Source of the DNA: DASUPK01 sp963815665
GTDB taxonomy: Bacteria; Actinomycetota; Thermoleophilia; Solirubrobacterales; 70-9
Length of the DNA stretch: 64,000 bases
Reading direction: 5' to 3'
NCBI GenBank assembly: GCA_963815665.1
Contig: CAWFHN010000016.1
Coordinates: forward strand, 186,001 to 250,000
Shown: positions 10,953-19,708 of the stretch, in pieces
How the letters are laid out: every line of letters begins with the position of its first letter
How positions within the stretch are numbered: position 1 is the stretch's first letter
The notes under the pieces: generated by a model
Told to the model about the DNA's origin: nothing
Seen by the model: the letters and a program-made list of their open reading frames with translations, nothing else
The model's database searches: none
Program-made: the position numbers and the translations under genes

Positions 10953-12100
10953 GTCGCCGGCACCACGACGCGTTGACCGGCCCTTAAACCCGAGCCGCGC
11001 ACCTGCACGAGCCCGTTGGCATGGTCAAATGCGCCCAGATCGACTCGCACCAGCCGCCGCTCGCCGCCGGCATCGACGACCTCCACCGCATAGCCGCCAC
11101 CGGCACGGGCCAGGAGAGCGGTAACCGGGACGCTGAGCGCCTTCGTGACCCTGCCGGTGATGATCGAAACCTGAACGGGAGCCTCACCGATGCCCCCGAC
11201 GTCGCCGAGGTGCTTCAGCGCGATGAGGACGGCGACCATCGGGGGGGTCGACCCCGGGCTTCCGCCGGAGCCGGAGCCCGAACTGGCACCCGAGTCGGAG
11301 CCGGAGCCGGAATCGGACCCGCTGGCAGCCGCGACGGCGCCGATGCTGCGGACGATCCCGGGGGTGGTCCGGTTGTTCGGCAGCGTGATCGAGGCACGGT
11401 CCCCAACCTTGACGCCCTCGGCCAGGGAGGGATCGAGATCGACCTCCACTCGGCGCGCCGTCGAGGTGGTCTCGGCGATCGGCGCGCCAGGCGTGGCCGG
11501 GCTGCCGAGGGTCGCGGAGACGCTGCTGATCCGAAGCGGTCCGGGAAGGACGACGGCCTGATCGGGCTCGAGGGAGCCCGTCCGGGCGAGGCCGACGTCG
11601 CCCTTGAGATCCTTCAGCGCGGAGCGCGTCCCAGAGCCGAAGTAGCCGGAAGGGTCGAGCTCACCGCCATCGGCGTAGCCGAGCTCTGTGAGATTGCGGT
11701 TCAGCTCCTTTACGTCCCATCCCTTCAAGCCCTCCGAGAGGCGCCTGTAGAGCGGCGTCCTGCCGCAGAGCAGTGGCACCGGGTGGCCCTCGACGCGGTA
11801 GAGGGCCCGGCCGCACTTGATCACGCCTCCGACCCTCGGTAATGCGGTCAGGACGCCATTGGCTGGATTGACGACCGCGTAAGGGGAGCCGCCGGCGCCC
11901 GCCGCGTAGGTGAGAGTCCCGGTGCCCGAGACCTGCGTGGCGAGCCTGCCCCGCTCGACCATGGCCGTCGCCGTCGCCGTGGAATCGCCGCTCGCCGAGC
12001 TGCTCGACCCACCCGCAGACGAACCAACGACGATCGCGAGCGCGGTCAGGCCTGCCACGGCGACAGCCGCCCAGGCCACCACCCGCTGCTTCCGTGTCAC
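10949..12100 (-). CDS. Efflux adaptor with peptidoglycan-binding domain (HlyD/MacA-like)
   Basis: About 383 residues from a GTG at 12100 that forms a GTGA overlap with the upstream lipoprotein. One N-terminal membrane helix (VVAWAAVAVAGLTALAIVVG), then a barrel-like region, a peptidoglycan_binding_1 domain (about 120-175: WDVKELNRNLTELGYADGG ... GYFGSGTRSALKDL), a second beta-barrel part, a flexible Ser/Gly/Asp run, and a C-terminal domain (VPVTALLARAGGGYAVEVV). In actinomycetes this fold links a MacB exporter to the cell wall in place of an outer-membrane partner. Confidence 0.85.
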   Translation of the reverse strand: MTRKQRVVAWAAVAVAGLTALAIVVGSSAGGSSSSASGDSTATATAMVERGRLATQVSGTGTLTYAAGAGGSPYAVVNPANGVLTALPRVGGVIKCGRALYRVEGHPVPLLCGRTPLYRRLSEGLKGWDVKELNRNLTELGYADGGELDPSGYFGSGTRSALKDLKGDVGLARTGSLEPDQAVVLPGPLRISSVSATLGSPATPGAPIAETTSTARRVEVDLDPSLAEGVKVGDRASITLPNNRTTPGIVRSIGAVAAASGSDSGSGSDSGASSGSGSGGSPGSTPPMVAVLIALKHLGDVGGIGEAPVQVSIITGRVTKALSVPVTALLARAGGGYAVEVVDAGGERRLVRVDLGAFDHANGLVQVRGSGLRAGQRVVVPAT

Positions 12101-12608
12101 TGGCCCCGCATCGCCTCGGCCGCGCGATCGCCGCACTTCTGCATCGCGGCGTTGAGGATGCTCATGCCATTGCCTGTGTTGGCGGATGGGATCCGGTTCG
12201 TGTCGACGAGGGGCGAATTGGAGTCGGGTCGGGGAAGTCCGGTACGCCGTTCTCGCGGATGCACTGGGCGAACTCGAGGGCTCCCTGCTGCTGCTCGGAG
12301 CTCCGCTCTCCGGGGCCCGTGAAGCCCGCCGGCTGCAGGTCCTTGCAGGCATCGATTGCGCCCTTCCATATGGAGCCGTTCGTGTCAATCGACGAGCCGT
12401 TCACCACTCCATCGATCGTCAAGTGGCCCGATGCGTCCGGGTCCGGGAACTCGCTGACGCCGTTCTCGCGCATGCACTCGGCGAACTTCGTCGCCTTCCC
12501 CTGAATGTCGGCGGTCGTATTGCCAGCGCTGCTGTCGTTGCCGCCGCAGCCCGCGCCGATCAGGGCGACGATGGTGAGGGCGGCCAGCGGCCATAGCTTT
12601 CTAGTCAT
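12097..12608 (-). CDS. Lipoprotein with duplicated CxRENGVxxFPDP motif, frameshifted
   Basis: Start ATG 12608 with GGGAGAAG upstream. Signal peptide ends in IGAGC lipobox, so membrane-anchored outside. Two repeats follow: FAECMRENGVSEFPDP and FAQCIRENGVPDFPDP, a motif common in actinobacterial lipoproteins next to MacB exporters. Just after the second repeat the frame is lost near 12225-12228: the original frame ends at 12162, while the -strand frame one base over reads DSNSPLVDTNRIPSA and a Cys-containing tail to a stop at 12097. That stop forms GTGA with the adaptor start, which argues the second frame is the true C-terminus. One extra C in the CCC run would restore the gene. Either a real pseudogene or a homopolymer error. 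Confidence 0.75.
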
Positions 12609-12665
12609 GTCTTCTCCCGAGTAGTGATTTCCGTTGCCGTCGGTTATGGGCACATTGCGCGCGGG

Positions 12666-13022
12666 TCACTGCGGAATCCCTGGATCCTGTGCAGGGAGGC
12701 GTCCTGCCGGTGAGGGCGGCGACCCCGCCGAGCCCGGCAACCCCGCTGGTGAGGGCGACGACCCCGCCGAGCGCGGCAACCCCGCCACTGAGGGCGAGGA
12801 CGCCGCCGAGGACTGGGACGCAATCTTGTCCTGATGGGTGGGGCGCTTCTTACTCGCGGTGCCGGTGTGGCTGGCGCTGCCGGTATAGCCGGTGCTGCCG
12901 GTGTTGCTGGTGCTGCCGGCGCTGCTGGCGGCGCCGGTTTCGGTAGGCGTGCTCGAACCGCAACCCGCGGCGATCACGGCGATCACGGGAAGGGCGGCCA
13001 GCGTCCGTAGGTTCTTGTTCAT
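12666..13022 (-). CDS. Low-complexity Ser/Thr/Gly/Pro lipoprotein
   Basis: 118 residues, start ATG 13022 in an ATGA overlap with the VanY-like gene. Signal peptide with lipobox VIAAGC, then a Ser/Thr/Gly-rich spacer (about 25-60) and a C-terminal tract of three imperfect 13-residue repeats rich in Ser, Pro, Ala and Leu (GLPRSAGSSPSPA type). No folded domain seen. Likely an extracytoplasmic spacer or stalk. It may be a fast-evolving partner of the exporter operon; function unknown. Confidence 0.6.
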   Translation of the reverse strand: MNKNLRTLAALPVIAVIAAGCGSSTPTETGAASSAGSTSNTGSTGYTGSASHTGTASKKRPTHQDKIASQSSAASSPSVAGLPRSAGSSPSPAGLPGSAGSPPSPAGRLPAQDPGIPQ

Positions 13023-13720
13023 TGCTCCATCCTTGGGTCGTGGGTGGGATCGGCGTACATGGCCGGGCAGCCGTGATCTACGGCCTCCGGGCGCAGCTCG
13101 TAGTGCCACGACTCGTTGGCGTAGATCTGGCAAAGTCCGTATCCGGCGCTGTGCTCGGAGAGCCACGACGCGGCATCGGAGGGCCCGATGTCGACCGCGT
13201 CTCCGGACACGTGAGAGGACGTGGCGGGGGTGGCCACCCATCGCGCGGCTTCCGCTTCTGAGCCGTACTTCGAGATCGCCTCTTGGAGCAGTCGCTCCTG
13301 GTAGGCCGCAGAACGCCAGCCGCTGTCCACGATGAAATGGACGCCATCGCCCGTGGCATCGGTCGCCGCTTCGCGCAGGGCGGCGAGCAGATCGGGATCG
13401 AGGTTCGCTACACCCGGAACCTCGTCGTCGAAGACCGTCGTACCGTCAGGTACGGCACCGTCAGCCTCGCCGAGGGGACCACGCTCGCCGAGCGCCCCCC
13501 GCTCGAGGGGCGGACCGGCGTGCTCGCCGGGCGCACCATGCTGCCCGCCGTGAGGGACATCCTTGGGTGTTATGCCCGTCGAGGACATCGACGCCGGCAA
13601 CTGGGAGCCGAGGGCTACCGCGATCACCGCGATCACGGCCAGCAGGCCGGCGACACGGATCCAGCGAGTCCGACTCCGGCGCCGATAGATCGTTATTGGT
13701 GCTGGTTCGCTGTAGCTCAT
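13019..13720 (-). CDS. D-alanyl-D-alanine carboxypeptidase, VanY/M15B family
   Basis: 233 residues from ATG 13720 (a TTG twelve bases upstream is also in frame). An N-terminal membrane helix (about 21-43) anchors the enzyme outside. M15 zinc peptidase signatures: VDSGWRSAAYQERLL, then SSHVSGDAVDIGP (zinc His and Asp), and the final ESWHYEL with the third zinc ligand. It trims the terminal D-Ala from peptidoglycan stem peptides. First gene of the exporter operon, divergent from the two-component pair, which suggests wall-stress control. Confidence 0.85.
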   Translation of the reverse strand: MSYSEPAPITIYRRRSRTRWIRVAGLLAVIAVIAVALGSQLPASMSSTGITPKDVPHGGQHGAPGEHAGPPLERGALGERGPLGEADGAVPDGTTVFDDEVPGVANLDPDLLAALREAATDATGDGVHFIVDSGWRSAAYQERLLQEAISKYGSEAEAARWVATPATSSHVSGDAVDIGPSDAASWLSEHSAGYGLCQIYANESWHYELRPEAVDHGCPAMYADPTHDPRMEQ

Positions 13721-13766
13721 GCCGCCATTCAAGGCAGCGGGGTGTTGCCGGCGCGTATGCGGTTTT

Positions 13767-13790
13767 CGATATGCCGGCGATATGTGCCGG
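13767..13790. promoter_or_regulatory. Direct repeat CGATATG-CCGG upstream of the response regulator
   Basis: CGATATGCCGG is followed at once by CGATATGTGCCGG, a head-to-tail repeat one helical turn apart, in the 85-base gap between divergent vanY and regulator genes. OmpR-type regulators bind such tandem half-sites. Binding is inference. Confidence 0.35.
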
Positions 13791-13805
13791 CCCTACCATC
13801 GGCGC

Positions 13806-14474
13806 ATGCGCGTGCTGGTCGTCGAGGACGAGCCCTATATGGCGGAGGCCATCCGCGATGGGCTGCGCCTGGAAGCGATCGCGGCGGACATTGCAGCTGA
13901 CGGCGACACCGCTCTGGAGCTGCTGACCGTCAACGACTACGACCTCGCCATCCTCGACCGAGACATCCCTGGGCCCTCCGGCGACGAGATCGCCGAAAGC
14001 ATCGTCGCCTCTGACAGTGGCACGCCGATCCTCATGCTCACCGCTGCCGACCGCCTCGACGACAAGACCACCGGGTTCAAGCTCGGCGCCGACGACTACC
14101 TCACGAAGCCCTTCGAGCTCCAGGAGCTCGTCCTCCGCCTGAGGGCGCTCGACCGCAGGCGCCCCCACAACAGGCCGCCCGTGCGAGAGATCGCGGGTCT
14201 GCGCCTGGATCCGTTCCGCCGCGAGGTCCACCGCGACGGCCGCTACGTCGCGCTCACCCGGAAGCAGTTCGCGGTGCTCGAGGTCCTCGTCGCCGCCGAA
14301 GGCGGCGTCGTCAGCGCCGAAGCGCTGCTGGAGCGTGCCTGGGATGAGAACGCGGACCCGTTCACCAACGCCGTGCGCATCACGGTCTCGGGACTGCGAA
14401 AACGCCTCGGCGAACCCTCGATCATCGCCACCGTGGCCGGCGCCGGGTACCGCATCGACACTCAGCGAGACTGA
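13806..14474 (+). CDS. OmpR/PhoB family response regulator
   Basis: 222 residues; start ATG 13806 begins MRVLVVEDE, the canonical first strand. Receiver domain 1-115 with the acidic pair at 8-9, phospho-acceptor Asp51 (LAILDRDIPG), Thr near 79 and Lys in LTKPF. C-terminal winged helix (about 125-220) ends TVAGAGYRID. Two bases separate its stop from the kinase start, so they form one unit, divergent from the exporter/VanY operon that it probably controls. Confidence 0.93.
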   Translation: MRVLVVEDEPYMAEAIRDGLRLEAIAADIAADGDTALELLTVNDYDLAILDRDIPGPSGDEIAESIVASDSGTPILMLTAADRLDDKTTGFKLGADDYLTKPFELQELVLRLRALDRRRPHNRPPVREIAGLRLDPFRREVHRDGRYVALTRKQFAVLEVLVAAEGGVVSAEALLERAWDENADPFTNAVRITVSGLRKRLGEPSIIATVAGAGYRIDTQRD

Positions 14475-14476
14475 CG

Positions 14477-15604
14477 ATGCCCCGCCTGCCCCCGCCGACC
14501 GTCCGCCTGCGCCTGACCCTGCTCTACGGCGGGCTCTTTTTGGTCTCGGGGGTTCTGCTGCTCGGAATCATGTACCTGCTCTTCCGCCAGAGCGCCGGGG
14601 TCGACCTGATCGTCCCGAACGGGACTCGGCATCCAGACCCCGTCGCCCAGCAGAAATTCAGCCAGCTCGTCCAGCGTTCCTCCGCGGATCTCCATCAGGG
14701 GCTCCTGCAGGCTGGGATCGCAGTGGCGGTCATGACCGTGGTCTCGGGCGCGCTCGGCTGGCTGGTCGCGGGCCGGGTCCTGCGCCCGCTGCGGGCGATG
14801 ACGGCGACCGCCCAGCGGATCTCCGAGCGCAACCTGCACGAGCGCCTCGCGCTCTCGGGGCCTCGCGACGAGCTGAAGGACCTCGCCGACACCTTCGACG
14901 GCCTCCTCGCGCGGCTCGAGGCACACGTCGCCGAGCAGCAGCGCTTCGCGGCCAACGCCTCCCACGAGCTGCGCACCCCGCTGGCGGTCACGCAGACGCT
15001 TCTCGACGTCGCCCGCAACGATCCGAACCCTGACGACGGCGATCTCGTCGAACGCCTGCACGCCGTCAACACCCAAGCGATCGACCTCACCGAAGCACTG
15101 CTCGTGCTCAGCCGCGCCGACCAGCGCACCTTCACCGGAGAACACGTCGACCTGTCCCTCGTGGCGGAAGAGGCCACCGAGACGCTCCTCCCCCTCGCTG
15201 AAGAACGCGGCCTCACGATCGAGACCTCCGGCGAGGAGACCCCCACCATCGGCTCACCCGCCCTCCTGCAGCAGATGGCTACGAACCTCGTGCACAACGC
15301 GATCGTCCACAACCTGGGCGAAGGGGGCACAGTCTGGGTCACGGCCAGCGCTCACCCCGAGAGTGCGGTGCTCACCGTGGAGAACACCGGCGGGAAGCTC
15401 ACCCCACAGTTGGTTTCCACACTCGCCGAGCCGTTTCAGCGCGGCAGCAGACGCATACGCGCCGACCACGCAGGCGTCGGCCTCGGCCTGGCACTCGTCA
15501 AGAGCATCACCCAAGCGCACGAGGGGACCCTCACACTCACCCCCCGGCCCGACGGGGGGCTCCGCGTCACGGTGGAGCTACCCGCCGCGCCACGGCGAAT
15601 TTGA
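14477..15604 (+). CDS. Sensor histidine kinase
   Basis: 375 residues. Two membrane helices (about 12-36 and 79-99) enclose a short extracytoplasmic loop of about 40 residues, a HAMP domain follows (100-150), then the dimerisation domain with phospho-acceptor His163 in FAANASHELRTPLA, and the ATPase domain with N-box MATNLVHNAIVHN, G1 VENTGGKL and G2 GVGLGLALVKS. The very small sensor loop is typical of intramembrane-sensing or antimicrobial-peptide-sensing kinases that work with ABC exporters, which fits the neighbouring MacB operon. Confidence 0.92.
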   Translation: MPRLPPPTVRLRLTLLYGGLFLVSGVLLLGIMYLLFRQSAGVDLIVPNGTRHPDPVAQQKFSQLVQRSSADLHQGLLQAGIAVAVMTVVSGALGWLVAGRVLRPLRAMTATAQRISERNLHERLALSGPRDELKDLADTFDGLLARLEAHVAEQQRFAANASHELRTPLAVTQTLLDVARNDPNPDDGDLVERLHAVNTQAIDLTEALLVLSRADQRTFTGEHVDLSLVAEEATETLLPLAEERGLTIETSGEETPTIGSPALLQQMATNLVHNAIVHNLGEGGTVWVTASAHPESAVLTVENTGGKLTPQLVSTLAEPFQRGSRRIRADHAGVGLGLALVKSITQAHEGTLTLTPRPDGGLRVTVELPAAPRRI

Positions 15605-15733
15605 CGGCACGCCGGCGGTGCTGTGGCGCGCGATGAGTCGCCGATCCGAGCCGGAGGAACGCTAGAGGAACGAAACCCGGCGACGCCGAGTTCGGTGCAT
15701 GATCGGGATCTGGGCTCCACCGGAGTCATCTCG

Positions 15734-16762
15734 TCACTCCTCGGCGCCGCTCGACGCCGGCGCTGCCTCCCTGTTCGGCAGAACGTGGCAGGCGGAGCTG
15801 TGGTCCGGCTGGGCGTCGATCTCGACCGCGGGGGGATCCACCCGGCGGCAGATGTCCTCGGCGAGGGGACAGCGGGTATGGAAGCGGCAGCCCTCCGGAA
15901 TCGCGTACGGCGAAGGCATCTCGCTCTTGACGCGAGGCTTCGGGACCCGGCTGCCGTCGAGCCGCGGGTGCGCTTCGAGCAGCATCTGCGTGTAGGGATG
16001 GCTTGGATTCGAGAAGACTTCCGCCGTCCGGCCGGTTTCCACGATCCGTCCCAGGTACATGATCGCGACCCGATCCGCCAGCCTGGAGATGACGGACAGC
16101 TGGTGGGAGATGAAGATCATCGTCAGCCCAAGGTCCCGACGTATCTCCTCGAGCAAGGCGAGCAGCTGCGCCTGAATCGAGACATCGAGCGCGCTCACCG
16201 CCTCGTCCGGTATCAGGAGACGCGGCTTCACGGCCAGGGAGCGGGCGATCGCAATCCGCTGACGCTGGCCCCCGGAGAACTCGTGCGGGAAGCGCTTCGC
16301 CGTCTCGGGCCTGAGGCCGACACGCTCGAGGAGCTCGGCCGCATAGCCGTCCTCCTCTCCCCGCTCGATCAGACCATGCACCAGCGCCGGCTCCGCTATC
16401 GCCGAGCCGACCCGGAGGCGCGGGTTGAGCGACGTGAACGGGTCCTGGTAGATCATCTGAATCGAGCGGCGTAGCTTCCGGAGCTCCGTCGGCCCCGCCG
16501 CCAGCACGTCCGTGCCCTCGAAGACCACCGAGCCGGAATCCGGCTCGTACAGCCGGACGATGCAGCGCGCGAGGGTGGACTTGCCGCTGCCCGACTCCCC
16601 GACGACGCCCAGAGTCTCGCCGGACCGAACGTGAAGATCGACCGAGTCGAGCGCGGTCAGCACCGCCGGCTGCCGCTTCCGCGCCTTGTCGAGGACCGTG
16701 TGCCGGTCCGCGAAGTGCTTGTTGAGGCCCGCCACGCGAAGGAGCGGCTCTGCGTCGCTCAT
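15734..16762 (-). CDS. Peptide-type ABC transporter ATP-binding protein (OppF/DppF)
   Basis: 342 residues, start ATG 16762 overlapping the OppD stop (ATGA). Walker A GESGSGKSTL, signature FSGGQRQRIAIARSL, Walker B RLLIPDEAVSALDVS, H-loop MIFISHQLS. The C-terminal oligo_HPY region has the cysteine pattern CRFHTRCPLAEDIC that binds an Fe-S or structural metal in this family. Note Walker B IPDEA instead of the usual ADEP. Last gene of the importer operon. Confidence 0.92.
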   Translation of the reverse strand: MSDAEPLLRVAGLNKHFADRHTVLDKARKRQPAVLTALDSVDLHVRSGETLGVVGESGSGKSTLARCIVRLYEPDSGSVVFEGTDVLAAGPTELRKLRRSIQMIYQDPFTSLNPRLRVGSAIAEPALVHGLIERGEEDGYAAELLERVGLRPETAKRFPHEFSGGQRQRIAIARSLAVKPRLLIPDEAVSALDVSIQAQLLALLEEIRRDLGLTMIFISHQLSVISRLADRVAIMYLGRIVETGRTAEVFSNPSHPYTQMLLEAHPRLDGSRVPKPRVKSEMPSPYAIPEGCRFHTRCPLAEDICRRVDPPAVEIDAQPDHSSACHVLPNREAAPASSGAEE

Positions 16763-17766
16763 GCGGTGCTCCCGACGAATGGGCAGGCGGAGCCGTGGTC
16801 GGCGAGATCCGCGTCGAGAACCACGGGTATCGAGGCGCACTCGGGCCGGCTGTGCTCGCAACGCGCCTGGAACGGACAGCCGGGCGGCAGGTCGGCGAGG
16901 TTTGGGGGTTGTCCCGGAATCGGCGCCGGGGGAACCTCGTCGGTGACCTCGAGCGACGGCATCGCCTTGATCAGGCCCCTCGTGTACGGGTGGCGTGGGT
17001 TTCGCAGGACGTCCGCCCCGCGGCCGGCCTCAAGCGCGCGGCCGGCATACATGACGACGACGTCATCGCAGGTCTCGGCGATCACACCCAGGTCGTGCGA
17101 TACCAGCACGATCGCCATCCCGTTCTCCTGCTGGAACTCGAGCAGCAGGCTCAGTATCTGCTCCTGGGTGGTGACGTCGAGGGCCGTCGTCGGCTCATCG
17201 GCGAGAAGCAACTTCGGCTGGGCTGAGATCGCGATCGCGATCATCACGCGCTGGCGCATTCCTCCGCTGAACTGGTGCGGGTAGGACTTCATCCTGCGCT
17301 CCGCCGAGGGGACCCCGACCCGATCGAGCAGCTCGACCGCCCGTGCCCGAGCCTCCGCCCGACTCAACCCGGCACGCTTGCGAAGCGTCTCGATCATCTG
17401 GTCCCCGATCGTGAAGACCGGATTCAGACACGAGGTCGGGTCTTGGAAGATCATCGAGATCTCCGAGCCCCGGAGCTCGGTCAGCCGGCGCTTGGAGGCG
17501 GCGACGATGTCCTCGTCGACCCAGCGGATCTCGCCGGCGATCACCTCGCCCGGATAGGGGACCAACCCGAGCAATGAGCGGAGCGTGACGCTCTTTCCGC
17601 ACCCCGACTCCCCCACCAGGCCGACCGTGCGCCCCGCCGGGACGCGAAAGCCGACGCGATCGGCGGCGAGGAGAGGGGTCTCGCCCGCGGCCGGAAAGGC
17701 GATTGTGAGGTCACGCACCTCGAGCAGATCCGTGCCCGTCTCGGGTCTGCCGTTCGAGGAGGCCAT
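16759..17766 (-). CDS. Peptide-type ABC transporter ATP-binding protein (OppD/DppD)
   Basis: 335 residues. The ATG at 17766 shares one base with the upstream permease stop (TGATG); the longer open frame runs through the permease and is not used. Walker A GESGCGKSVTL, signature FSGGMRQRVMIAIAI, Walker B LLLADEPTTALDVT, H-loop IVLVSHDLG, and a C-terminal oligo_HPY segment CPFQARCEHSRPEC. Pairs with OppF as the heterodimeric motor. Confidence 0.93.
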   Translation of the reverse strand: MASSNGRPETGTDLLEVRDLTIAFPAAGETPLLAADRVGFRVPAGRTVGLVGESGCGKSVTLRSLLGLVPYPGEVIAGEIRWVDEDIVAASKRRLTELRGSEISMIFQDPTSCLNPVFTIGDQMIETLRKRAGLSRAEARARAVELLDRVGVPSAERRMKSYPHQFSGGMRQRVMIAIAISAQPKLLLADEPTTALDVTTQEQILSLLLEFQQENGMAIVLVSHDLGVIAETCDDVVVMYAGRALEAGRGADVLRNPRHPYTRGLIKAMPSLEVTDEVPPAPIPGQPPNLADLPPGCPFQARCEHSRPECASIPVVLDADLADHGSACPFVGSTA

Positions 17767-18689
17767 CACTCTCCACCCGTCAAGGTGAAGTCCCGGCCGA
17801 GGCGATCGGCGATCCCGTCGCCGATCAGGCTGAAACCCATCCCAACAAGCACGATGACCAATCCGGGCATGGTCGCCACCCACCAGGCGGTGAGGATGAC
17901 GTCCTTGCCCTGCGCGACGAGGGCGCCCCACTCGGGCGAGGGCGGGACGGCACCGAGACCGAGGTACGACAGCGCCGAGAGCAGGAGGATGTTGAGGACG
18001 ATGTCGGCCATCGAGAACACGATGCTCGCCCGCACAACGTTCGGCAGCGCGTGCCGGAAGACGATGCGGGACGTCGAGTAGCCGAGCGTCTGTGCCGCGA
18101 GGACGTACTCCTTCTCGCGTTCGACCAGCATCTCCCCGCGCGTCAGGCGTGCGTATAGCGCCCAGCCGATGGCGAACACGCCGATGTAGGCCCCTTTCAG
18201 GCCGGGCCCGGTGATTGCGACGATCGCGAGGATCAGGACGATGAAGGGAAACGCGACCACGATGTCGACCGCCCGGTTGACGACCGTGTCGAGCCAGCCC
18301 CCGCGGTAGCCCGCGAACGCGCCGAGGACCGCCCCGAGCACGAACGTCACGAGAGTCGTTGCGACCGCGAAGGTGAGGTCGATCCGCCCGCCGTAGACGA
18401 CGCGGGTGAGGATGTCCCGCCCCAGGGTGTCCGTCCCGAACGGATGCGAGGTCGAGGGCGCCTGCAGCGATTGGGCCAGGTCCTGCTTGTTCGGGTCGTG
18501 GAAACCGAGGAGCGGCGCCGCGATCGAGACGAAGGCGATCAGGGCAACGATCCCGATCCCGATCCAGAGGGTCACGGACGCCCAGCGGCGCTCGGCCACC
18601 GCGCGGCGCCGCAGCCGCGCTGCCGTTCCGCCGGCCAGCGCCGCGCGTGGATCGAGTGACACATCGCGCGGCGACGCCGTCGTGCTCAT
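17766..18689 (-). CDS. Peptide-type ABC transporter permease (OppC/DppC)
   Basis: 307 residues. N-terminal OppC_N helix (about 43-65), a short outside loop with HPFGTDTLGRD, and five further helices with the coupling motif EREKEYVLAAQTLGYS. Four-nucleotide overlap with OppB upstream and one-base overlap with OppD downstream. Confidence 0.93.
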   Translation of the reverse strand: MSTTASPRDVSLDPRAALAGGTAARLRRRAVAERRWASVTLWIGIGIVALIAFVSIAAPLLGFHDPNKQDLAQSLQAPSTSHPFGTDTLGRDILTRVVYGGRIDLTFAVATTLVTFVLGAVLGAFAGYRGGWLDTVVNRAVDIVVAFPFIVLILAIVAITGPGLKGAYIGVFAIGWALYARLTRGEMLVEREKEYVLAAQTLGYSTSRIVFRHALPNVVRASIVFSMADIVLNILLLSALSYLGLGAVPPSPEWGALVAQGKDVILTAWWVATMPGLVIVLVGMGFSLIGDGIADRLGRDFTLTGGE

Positions 18690-19633
18690 AGGCGCACCCG
18701 CGGATCGAGCTCGGCATATGCCAAGTCAGTCATCAGGTTGATCGCGACCACAGATACCCCGAAGACGAGCGTCAGGGCCTGGACCGTCGGATAGTCGCGG
18801 GAGAGGATCGAGTTGACGAGCTCGGTGCCGAGCCCCGGCAGCGCGAAGACGTTCTCGATGATCACGAGCCCCGAGAGCAGGAAGCCGATGTTGAGCCCGA
18901 GGATGGTGAGCGTGGAGACCAGGGAGTTGCGCAGGACGTGCTTGAGGATCACGCGCCGCTCGCTCAAACCACGCGCGCGTGCGGCCTCGACGTACTCCGT
19001 GCCGAGGGTCTCGATGATCGAGACCCGCAGGGTCCGGAGCAGGATCGGCGCCAGGTACAGGCCCACCGTGATCGCCGGCAGCGTCAGGCTCTGCAGATGG
19101 CCGGTGAATCCGTTGCCATAACCGGCCGTCGGCAGCCAGCCGAGCTTGAGGCTGAAGAAGAGGATGAGCAGCAGCCCGAGCAGGAACGACGGCATCGCGA
19201 AGGTGACCATCGAGAACAGCCGGATCGCGTGGTCCGTCGGGCGGTTCTTGCGGAGCGCGGAGACGATCGCCAGTGGCACCGCGACCACGATCGAGATCAC
19301 CACCGAGTAGAGCAGCAGAAAGAGGGTCACCGGGATCCGGGAGGTGAGCTCGGGCCCGATCGCGGTGTTCTGGGTTATCGAGTCACCGAAATCGAATCTC
19401 ACCGCCCCACTCAGGAAGTCCCAGTACTGGCTCGGCAGGGACCGATCGAGCCCGAGCTTTCGATGGAGCTCGTCGAGGGCCTGCGGGGTCGCGTGGGTGC
19501 CCAGGACCACCCGCGCCGGGTCCCCGGGCACGAAGTGGATCAGCAGGAAGGACGCGAGCGTGATCCCGATCAGGACCGGGATCGCCTGAACCACGCGACG
19601 AAGGACGTAAGCGCTGATCGAGGCCTGGCTCAT
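18686..19633 (-). CDS. Peptide-type ABC transporter permease (OppB/DppB)
   Basis: 315 residues with six membrane helices. Starts AYVLRRVVQAIPVLIGITLASFLLIHFVPGDP-type OppB N-terminus (residues 8-39). The coupling helix ETLGTEYVEAARARGLSE is present. Follows the binding-protein gene by 75 bases. Confidence 0.93.
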   Translation of the reverse strand: MSQASISAYVLRRVVQAIPVLIGITLASFLLIHFVPGDPARVVLGTHATPQALDELHRKLGLDRSLPSQYWDFLSGAVRFDFGDSITQNTAIGPELTSRIPVTLFLLLYSVVISIVVAVPLAIVSALRKNRPTDHAIRLFSMVTFAMPSFLLGLLLILFFSLKLGWLPTAGYGNGFTGHLQSLTLPAITVGLYLAPILLRTLRVSIIETLGTEYVEAARARGLSERRVILKHVLRNSLVSTLTILGLNIGFLLSGLVIIENVFALPGLGTELVNSILSRDYPTVQALTLVFGVSVVAINLMTDLAYAELDPRVRL

Positions 19634-19708
19634 CTGGCCCCGCTCTCTACGTCCGCTCGGGCGCCGGGAGGATCGGCGCCCGAGCGGACTTCGTTCAGCT
19701 GGCTCCCG

